This document shows, in pieces, positions 56,619 to 64,000 of a DNA stretch of 64,000 nt (the stretch's first letter is position 1; each line of letters starts with the position of its first letter). The stretch is from NCBI GenBank assembly GCA_015143295.1, contig CM026571.1:30222505-30286504 (forward strand). Reading direction: 5' to 3'. A program made the position numbers and the translations under genes. Source of the DNA: Tetracentron sinense (lineage: Eukaryota > Streptophyta > Magnoliopsida > Trochodendrales > Trochodendraceae). The notes below the pieces were generated by a model. The model saw only the letters and a list, made by a program, of their open reading frames with translations, made no database searches and was not told the DNA's origin.

Positions 56619-58458
56619 TATAGAGACCCGAACTTTCTTTCTTGCCTTTAATACAATTAATAAGGTTAAATTAGTCTTTTGTTATGTTTTTATGCATATT
56701 TAATTATATCTAAGCAGTATAGTGTGATTTAAATGTTTAAGTGTTAATAGGGTGAAAATCAGAGCCTGTGATCGATCACAGGAGAACCAACGATCGATCG
56801 ACCAGAACCTGAAATATGGGTAAGTCCCTATTTTGTGCGATGATCAATCACACTAACGTGATGATCGATCGTCCTGAACCAGAAAATTTGGGAAGCTTCG
56901 ATTTCTTAGACGATCGATCGTAGTAGATGCGACGATCGATCGCCCAATATGACGATCGATTGCAAGTCGCAATTCAGGTTTTTAAAAAAGTTACGAGAAT
57001 GAGAGTTTTAAACCCCTAGCCTATAAATAGCACTTCTATTTTGAGAGTTTTAGACTCTAAAAAGTTTCTAACCTAATTTGATAAAAAGGGGAGAGAAAAC
57101 CTAGGGTTTCAAAAGGAGGGATTCTATTCATGAAATGAGGATTTTGGCTTATGTTTAAGATTATAAGAATTAGTGGTTTATACTTTATGCTTTGTTAATT
57201 GATGAATTATCAGAAATGGTGGAAGGGAAATGATGATGGATTGGGTTTGAATGGATGGTGATGAGATTGGTATGTAAGCTTATGGTGATGTATGCTTTTA
57301 ATGAAGGATGTGTTATATGAATTGGAGGAAATGTGTTTGTTCTTATGTGTGAATGGAAATGAAATGAGTTTGAAGTAAGAAATGTATATTGGAAATGAAT
57401 TAATTATGTTAAGAATGTTGGATATGATTCTTATGCTAAATTATGTTAAAAATGTTAATGATGTTTCTCATGTTAAACTATGCCCTATTTATATTGAATG
57501 ATGGTTGAAATTCGGGTAGGCCAATACTTAGAGGAAAATCTTCCAAACCAGGAATTCTTTAACTATACGGTATGAGACAGTATAGTGGAGTTTCCATGGT
57601 GAGAGATCAGAATCTAAGCGATGACCTACTCGAATGCCAATTACAACACTCAAGCACACGTTCACTAACATGGTAAATATATAAGTCTCATGAGTCTCAC
57701 ATGTCTCACAAGCATACATGCATGACTCGAATATCTCACAAGCTCATAAGTATTGGTCCGCGGAAGGGACATGAAATCTCATAAGAAATATTTCGCAAGC
57801 TCATAAGAATCATCTCGCAAGCTCATAAGAATTATCTCACAAGCTCATAAGAACATGCATCTTGTAAGATCAAGTCTAAGAGTCTCACACGCTCACAAGT
57901 CTAAACGAGTCAAAATGAAAATATGATGTCTCGCATGCTTTTACGCACTCTGATTATATGTTTACGAAATGATTATGTTATTGAATATTTTCTAATGATA
58001 TCATGTTGTGGATTAGACTGTTTATCCATTGAGTATTTTCAATACTCAATCGACCCGTTATTGTCGGCAGGTTTAGAGCCGAAGCCAATAGCGGAGTCTT
58101 GGATATAGGAGGCGTACGGAGAAGTGGAAAAAGTGATCTCTTCATCGAGAAAGTGAGGGACCTCAACCGGTCTCCTTACTATTAGGTTTCTTATTTTGCT
58201 TTTAAGGAGATTTGTAATAGACTTAAGTTGTTAAGGATGATGTTGCTTAGAGTTTATACTTTGTGGATTTTAATCATGGTGGGTAATGTTGGGTTGATTA
58301 CATTTGTGCAGGATGATTGGTTTTACATATCGAAATTTTACTACTCTCATTTTTTGAGACTAGTGTTGTATGTCCTGTTATGTAATGGGTTTTAAGCAGG
58401 TTTAAGAAATGTGGCGACTCAAAGTCCCATTTCAAAGGTGGGATTTGGGGTCGTTACA
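56619..58458 (+). mobile_element. E1 3' LTR
   Basis: 1840 bp, TATAGAGACCCG (a worn TGTAGAGACCCG) to GGGGTCGTTACA. It holds a dense GATCGATC cluster (56770-56965), TATAAATA (57022-57029), a CTCATAAGAATC repeat zone (57740-57860) and the palindrome GAGTATTTTCAATACTC (58030-58046) followed by TTATTGTCGGCAGGTTT. Confidence 0.85.
56770..56965. promoter_or_regulatory. GATCGATC cluster (E1 U3)
   Basis: TGATCGATCACA, ACGATCGATCG, GATGATCAATCAC, GACGATCGATCGTAG and others, about eight in 200 bp before the TATA box. Confidence 0.6.
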
Positions 58459-58514
58459 TCTTCTACTTTTGTTGTATGGATCTTTGCTTGACTCGGAAGA
58501 AAAATGGTAACTAA

Positions 58515-58807
58515 GGTGGCATTTGGTAACAGAAATCTAAATAGATAGAGCTTATTTGAAAATTGAGTTTAGTTGGACTTCATATTGTTAAGTTAAAAGT
58601 TAATTGGATGTCTACATTTTTTTCAAGTAGAGGTTTTACCTCTAAAGTAATAAGTAGACATGAGCTACTTTTTTCTTTAACAGTAAAACCTCTACTTTAA
58701 AAAGATGTAGATATCGAATTAACCATTAACTTAACAATCTAAAGTCTAAATAAGCTCAATTTTCAAATAAGCTTTGTGTATTTAGATTAGTGTTACCAAA
58801 CGCCACC
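58515..58807. mobile_element. Tourist-like (PIF/Harbinger) MITE, 293 bp
   Basis: Ends GGTGGCATTTGGTAACA and, inverted, TGTTACCAAACGCCACC, with TAA on both sides (58512-58514, 58808-58810). The arms continue inward (CAAATAAGCT and others), so most of the element can fold back. Non-coding. Confidence 0.85.
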
Positions 58808-58810
58808 TAA

Positions 58811-59672
58811 GTTTTGGTCTGGAAATGCTGAATGCAATGGTGACATGGGAACTTGAAATGGCTGCAGCAGTTCCACTAGGTCCTGGAGGGGAAATTTTAT
58901 CAGGCAAGATATAAAGGTTATGTGTATGGACTTTTTGGAATGGAGTTCTGCTCAGGGTTTCTACATGCAAGTGTCGAGAGCAATTGATCAATAACAAAAA
59001 GCTAATGTTTGTTTGGGGGCTAAGGACATAGTCAGTTCATTATCAACATGACTCATAGGCTCATAAAAAGAATTGTGTACTCAAGGTAAACAAAAATATT
59101 CCTTTTCAACTGTATGATAGAGATTCACTGCTCTGAACAAAATTGTTATTTAGGTGATTTCAGATAGATTGGAGTTGTCAAGAATGGTGATGCTTTTTTC
59201 TTTTTTTTGTAATAATATATGTTTCCTGACAAAGCGTAAAGCGCCTTCTCTAATTGGCAGGCCTTTTATGAATTTTTTTTTTTTTAAAGGTCATATGTGT
59301 GTGGTGTCTTTGATCAGGAGGCAGCTTCTACATACAAAAAGAAGAGGCATGAGGAAAGTTGTTTCAGGGGATGCCATGATAAATAGTGAGATAGAATTGG
59401 GTGGCTCGGAATTTGGTAGCCCCGCTCACATGCTTGATCTTATGGTTTGAGAATAGCCCTATTTTGGTTACGTGGGGCAGTGCCAAACTTCCTTGCAGAT
59501 GACTCGCCCTTATATGAAAAATATTCATCAGCTCTTTTGTGGGTTCCATCTGAATTTTTTTTTCTTCTCATATAAGAGTCGAATCCCCTCACTAAGATTA
59601 CCAAAAAATAAAAAAATCCCCTAAGACAGCACTCTTATATTTGGGGCAGTAGCTTATTACATCCGGGTCTTA
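58811..59672. other. Intergenic or gene remnant, unassigned
   Basis: Short open stretches (for example LEMLNAMVTWELEMAAAVPLG near 58820-58880, and HTKRRGMRKVVSGDAMINSE near 59330-59400) look less random than neighbours and could be exon relics. I cannot identify them. CAG at about 59318-59320 is a possible splice acceptor. Confidence 0.3.
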
Positions 59673-59710
59673 TCTATACTACTACTATATATAGGTGTTG
59701 GTATCCGCGT
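59673..59710 (+). mobile_element. Possible Helitron 5' end 1
   Basis: TCTATACTACTACTATATA after an A. Helitrons start with TC between A and T. The following GTTGGTATCC(A/G)CGTGG is shared with the copy at 61903. No 3' end was located. Confidence 0.4.
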
Positions 59711-60668
59711 GGATACTTTCAAAATCCTCAATTTCAATTTCAAGACATTGCCATAATTATTACCCTGTAGCCCCACTTATTTTGATGAAAATTTTGTACC
59801 CAAAAACCAAGCAATCCGTCCGCATCTCCCCTATTATGTACTCTCTAACCAATAGTCATGCTCCACTTTCTTTATCCATTCATCTGCTCAAAACCTAAAT
59901 ATTTACTCCCCTCTCTAAAATTGTCTTTCCAGAACTCCAAATGCCTTTATTTATGGTGAATACCAAACTCTAAACGATTTTCTTTCTTCTATTCAAATCA
60001 TCCTAAGTAAAAAAAAATACTACTAACAACTCTCTTCTTCATCCAAAGCACTCTTCTATTCAAATAATTCTTTGAAGCATCATCGGTTTACAACATGCTC
60101 TCTACTCATCTCTCTCTCCCTCTTTCCCCTCATGTGTATAACTGATTCAGTTGCTTTTGCTTTTTCCTCTTTTGTTAGGACTTTTGTTCTTAGTATCTTT
60201 TGGCTTTTTTTCCCCTTTCTGTAGGTTGGTGTGGAGCATATCATTGGGCATGTAGTGGCAACGGTGAGTAAAGGGTTTGGGAATATTCCGTGTAAGTTGA
60301 ACAATGGCTATGAGTGAGAACATGGATGTAAGAGAGGAAAGGTCTTCTTCAAAGCTTAGATTATTTTAACGTAGCTTGAGACCGACTCGCTTTCCTCGCT
60401 CCTTTCTCTACAGGGTCGGGGAGGAAATCTTCACTTCGGGATCATCAGAGGTATGCCATATGGTCTAGATCTATTGCATTACCATAAAATCCATTGCATT
60501 ATCATCTCCAAATCGAGCTAGATCTCATGGTTTGAGTTGTGGATTTTTGGAACTATTTTTGATGAAGAGAGATTTAGTGTTCCTGGTATTTAGATGTAAT
60601 TAGTTTATCATGCTGGATCACATTCTGTTTTAGGAAATTCTATATAGAGGCGCGCTAGGCCTACTCTC
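59711..60668. other. Unassigned, no gene recognised
   Basis: C/T-rich stretches near 60100-60130 and A+T-rich sequence. May be the body of a Helitron. Confidence 0.35.
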
Positions 60669-60833
60669 AGTTGTCTCTGTAGACATGAGTTTCATAAATT
60701 TCTTTTTGACAATTTTTTTTTTCAAAATATTTTGTTACTTAGCGAGACCTCCCATCGAGTTGTCTCCGTAGACATGAGTTTCATAAAATTCTTTTTGACA
60801 ATTTTTTTTTTCAAAATATTTTGTTACTTAGCT
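60669..60833. repeat. 89-bp tandem duplication
   Basis: AGTTGTCTC(T/C)GTAGACATGAG begins at 60669 and again at 60758. Both copies run through TTTGACAATTTTTTTTTTC to TTACTTAGC. Confidence 0.9.
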
Positions 60834-60867
60834 AGGATTATGGGCAATTCGGGAAACACCTAAACAC

Positions 60868-60965
60868 ACACACAACCAGACCTAAGGTAACCGCTTGGTT
60901 TAAGGGGAAACACCTAAACACATAAACAACCACAACTAGACCTAAGGTAACCACCAAGGGGCCAT
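60868..60965. repeat. Tandem duplication with AACACCTAAACAC
   Basis: Two imperfect copies of about 55-65 bp, each ending GACCTAAGGTAACC. Confidence 0.8.
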
Positions 60966-61259
60966 AAGGGTAACTCCACACAACCACTCCAAAAAGACCC
61001 AACTAATGGATGGTTGGTGATCCTTTATAACAAAGGACATTTTTGTTATGTAGCAAAGGAGACTATAGGTGGGGAGAATGACAAATATTGGTCTCATTGC
61101 AATGCACTTAATGAGTAAAGAATGAAAACAGGGAATCTGCAGGGGTTCACATGATTATTCCCTTTTTTCCAATTGAAGGCACTGTTAAGTTTTAGTAATA
61201 AATTTTTCCGGTAAGATGTATAGGGTGTGTACAATTGTGCTGAAGGTGACGTTTTCTTA

Positions 61260-61554
61260 GTACACAGTAACACAAGGTCAAGCTAATGTTGTTAATATAA
61301 TGCTTAGTGTGGTCAATCAAATGGCTCATGTAGAGGCTGTTGTTAATAGCTATACGAAAGGAGGGAATTATCTGAATTGCCATTATTCAACAACAGGTAT
61401 CATAGCCTTCAGTAATTTGGCTTTTGTTAAAACATACTTGATAGAGGACGGGATGCAAACCTCAGGGCCACATCCCTTCTTTCTGAGTGATCAGCAACTT
61501 AATGAGCTGCCCTATGTGCAAGATATTATGCTAACTGTTAAGTTCCCAAGATGA
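61260..61554 (+). CDS. Unidentified ORF or exon, about 97 codons
   Basis: The frame is open from just after TAG (61257) to TGA at 61552. Composition is protein-like: QGQANVVNIMLSVVNQMAHV, SYTKGGNYLNCHYST, VKTYLIEDGMQTSGPHPFFL and QQLNELPYVQDIMLTVKFPR. The first internal ATG is at 61300. TACACAG at about 61260-61266 could be a splice acceptor, so this may be a last exon or an exon captured by a Helitron (a possible Helitron start lies on either side). I recognise no family. Confidence 0.35.
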
Positions 61555-61902
61555 GGTAATCACCCTTATTTCATCTTATAATTCGGTGGTTCCGATTTAA
61601 AAATCATCATATGGGTTGGTAGTTGAAGATTAGCAAGATAGAAACTTAAAATTTTATCCTACTCAAACGAAATGTAGCTCAAGTGCGTTACCCGCTAATT
61701 GGTAGTCATTGAGGTCTTGTCTTCAATTTTCGGCTCCATCATTTTTATGAACAAGCATCTCATGAGAACATGGGTATACTTCCAAAAAGGAATTACTTTT
61801 TTTATACCAAAGGAAAACCAAACAATTGGAGACAAAATTATCGACTTTCACATTGTTAGCAAACTAGAGGAGGAGACCTGATACTATTAATCTTTCAACA
61901 AA

Positions 61903-61940
61903 TCTATACTACTACTATATAGCAGTTGGTATCCACGTGG
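61903..61940 (+). mobile_element. Possible Helitron 5' end 2
   Basis: TCTATACTACTACTATATAG after A, then CAGTTGGTATCCACGTGG. Same family and orientation as 59673. Confidence 0.4.
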
Positions 61941-62520
61941 CACTCCTCACAAGCTTCCATTTGAACTTTATGTTGGTGCCATGTGTCACCTATTAAATCC
62001 CTTCTCCCCATTAATGTAAGATTAATCAACATTAATCCCCCATTATCTCTATCCCGTGGTCTCCTCTTATTATTACCCCAGACACGTCATGCCAACATTA
62101 AGATCATCTCTCAATTAGTAAATAGGACTCACCTTCTCTCACATTCCTTCCCTTTTCATATTCCCTGCCAACAAATTCGTTCAAACCACCTTCTCTTGGT
62201 TCAGTATGTGAGAAGTCATTAACATCATTTATCAAGGAAGTAGGACCACCTGCCTCTCTATCAATTCCTCCCTTTTCATATTCCTCATGAACCACCTTTC
62301 CTTGGTTCATTTTTGTGGGACCCTCACATCTATTACTCTTCTTTATCCAGAAAATTCACACGGCTCCATAGCATGGTTGGGACTTGGGGAGTCCGAACAT
62401 TCTAACTTCCACTTAATACCTCTTTCTAAAATACCGATTCTAATTCCTATAGCAGCCCAACCATCCGAAAGAATTTCTTTATTTAAGGTGCTTAAACCAA
62501 TCAATCAATCCAAAAGAATC

Positions 62521-62548
62521 TCTCTCCCTCTCCCTCTCCCTCTCCCTG
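62521..62548. repeat. (CTCTCC)n microsatellite
   Basis: A C/T hexamer run about 60 bp upstream of a candidate start codon. Such runs are common in plant 5' untranslated leaders. Confidence 0.8.
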
Positions 62549-62609
62549 AATCTTTAGCGGGAAACTTCGTGAAGGTGAGACTCAGAGAAGAAACCACTGG
62601 TTGAGGTTT

Positions 62610-62698
62610 ATGGATTCCGGCGAGTCAACGACTTACGCCGGTTTACAGATTTGCGTCATGATCACCAACCTCATCACTCTGATCATTTATTATAATTT
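62610..62698 (+). CDS. Candidate first coding exon of a host gene
   Basis: The ATG opens MDSGESTTYAGLQICVMIT, then NLITLIIYYN, ending at a good donor, TTT/GTAAGT at 62699. Residues 11-28 are hydrophobic enough for a membrane anchor. Codon use (TCC GGC GAG TCA ACG) is more G+C-rich than the surroundings, and a C/T microsatellite precedes it as in a leader. The rest of the gene would lie to the right, but I could not pick the next exon before 64000. No family recognised. Confidence 0.35.
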
Positions 62699-62905
62699 GT
62701 AAGTAGCACTAACAGAATGATTTAGTACTACAGGCCAGTAGATATCCAAACACATTACCCATCACTATTTGTCCCTTTAGCCTCAATTGGAATTGGATAT
62801 GCTAATTGGTAGGTCACCTTTTAGGAATTCCTCATGTTGTACGCCTTTGATCCATGAGAATATTCTACACTTTATCCGGATGTGCATTGTGCCTTGCAAA
62901 TCTTC

Positions 62906-63055
62906 TTCCAATTGTGTAGTTGTATTCTTTTCATTTTTAGTTGCAGTGACCTCACCTGCTCAACCAAGAACTATGGTTTTCTTCCAATTGTGTAGTTGTA
63001 TTCTTTTCATTTTTAGTTGCAGTGACCTCACCTGCTCAACCAAGAACTATGGTTT
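62906..63055. repeat. 75-bp tandem duplication
   Basis: CTTCCAATTGTGTAGTTGTA... repeated immediately with almost no change. A third, worn copy of the CAAGAACCATGG(G)T part follows near 63120. Confidence 0.9.
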
Positions 63056-64000
63056 CTCATGCTTATACCAGTAGCTTCCAGGGATTACTATGATATTACT
63101 GTAGTCCTTCACAGCTCTAGCAAGAACCATGGGTACTTCTCATGCATAAACCAGTAACTTCTAGGACCGTTATTGGACGGATTAAGGCTTCACAATTCAT
63201 TGTTGTGATGTAGGCAGGGCCATAAGTTAAAAAACAAGTTAGGGTTATTGATGTGAAAAGGTGCACCATATTAAATAATTTGAAGTATTATAAGGGTAAT
63301 GGAAAACGGACTGCAGTAACAGCTTAGAAGTTGACCCCGTGATTCTCATTTGTCCACGCTCCATTTTTATCACCCATTAACTATGGTTAAGATTCACTCA
63401 CCCTTAGGGTTAAGAAATTTAACCATGGTTTTTAGAAAAAAAAGAACAAAAAAAAAATTATTAACTTTTATTTAATTAAGCATAACCATGATTAAATAGA
63501 TGTTCAAAGGGATAAGGGGACACTGCGGTCAGCTTAGAATAGGACCTTGGGGTCCTCTAATCAGAACTCATATTATAATCAATGAAGACAGCTACTTATG
63601 GTTTGGGCATATAATTCAGTGTTTCAATTTCAAACTTTTCCTCCCTATTGAAATATAACTGATTTTGTAATGAAGATATTGGATTTATACTTTGTATTTT
63701 GAGTATAGGCTTACTTGACATAAAAAAATCATATACCTACTTAAAAATGTGTACAGCTTCTTACAAATATTAACAAGAAAACATGTACGAGTTCAGCAAA
63801 TACTCCAACCTAATGAGAACCTAACTCATTGGTTGGTTTTACTTTGGTCTTATTCCATTAACAAGTATTTGGAGTCCAATTCCTTCTTCTCACAAGTCTC
63901 TATATTCTTCAATTTCCTCTAACAAATCTCTATATTCTTCAATTTCCTCCCATATAGTATACATATTAAATTTATTTTTCACCAAGATCAATTATATACT
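63056..64000. other. Intron or intergenic sequence
   Basis: A half copy of the fold-back repeat (TGGTTAAGATTCACTCACCC, about 63373-63480) and a small duplication of CTCTATATTCTTCAATTTCC (63898-63948). No coding region seen. Confidence 0.45.

Larger units (their letters stand above)
35101..58458 (+). mobile_element. E1: decayed chromodomain Ty3/gypsy element, twice interrupted
   Basis: E1 parts are 35101-35617, 40999-45051 and 56255-58458. A Tat-like solo LTR (35618-40993) splits gag and element E2 (45052-56249) splits the end of integrase. Put in order they give a 27-bp 5' LTR remnant, PBS, gag, intron, protease, reverse transcriptase, RNase H, integrase, chromodomain, polypurine tract and 3' LTR. 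Many stops and frameshifts make it the oldest layer of the nest. Confidence 0.85.

Noticed and set aside
1..64000. tRNA or rRNA genes
   Set aside because: The TGGTATCAGAGC sites are primer-binding sites of retroelements. No cloverleaf or rRNA segment was recognised.

Overview
This is a gene-poor, retrotransposon-dense stretch of a flowering-plant nuclear genome, probably a eudicot with a large genome. The species cannot be named from the sequence. The evidence is plant Ty1/copia and chromodomain Ty3/gypsy polyproteins, Tat-lineage gag, a plant F-box/kelch gene, plant-type MITEs, and an A+T-rich background. All positions, alignments and percentages were read by eye.

Layout. 1-11361 is a head-to-tail array of a non-coding LTR element with 2.7 kb LTRs (a LARD-like Ty3/gypsy derivative, minus strand). 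It follows the pattern internal-LTR-internal-LTR, and one unit has lost its LTR by deletion. 11395-13847 is a solo LTR of a second family. 13848-17556 is intergenic with two hAT-type MITEs. 17557-25608 is an intronless F-box/kelch (SKIP25-like) gene cut after codon 65 by a young, apparently intact Ty1/copia element (17752-24646, minus strand) flanked by a perfect CTTCC duplication. 25637-27156 carries a Helitron 3' end and fold-back repeats. 27157-34172 is a 3'-truncated Tat-lineage element (5' LTR plus gag, no pol) between two ~515 bp direct repeats. 34175-35094 holds a 5'-truncated LINE end with an RNase H relic and a copia RNase H fragment.

35101-58458 is a deep nest. A decayed chromodomain Ty3/gypsy element (E1) is broken at 35618-40993 by a Tat-like solo LTR, which itself contains a gypsy solo LTR (36278-39054). 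E1 is broken again at 45052-56249 by a second full-length gypsy element (E2), which holds another solo LTR (50437-52208). Four of these insertions keep target duplications that fix the borders (AGAGT, AGCTG, TTGAG, CACTAC). 58515-58807 is a Tourist-like MITE. 58811-64000 is low-copy-looking sequence with two possible Helitron 5' ends, tandem duplications, one unidentified ORF and a candidate first exon of a host gene.

The most interesting signals are four. (1) The copia primer-binding site is not tRNA-like. It is a 15-nt perfect complement to an LTR segment that sits where its mRNA 5' end is predicted, which suggests self-primed reverse transcription. (2) A GT-AG intron lies at the same codon between gag and protease in E1 and E2. 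(3) A palindrome followed by a GTCGGCAGGTT-like box recurs in six different LTR families. Three of those families also carry tandem hairpin repeats whose stems differ but still pair, and most carry GATCGATC-type clusters upstream of the TATA box. (4) The F-box gene disruption can be reconstructed to the base.
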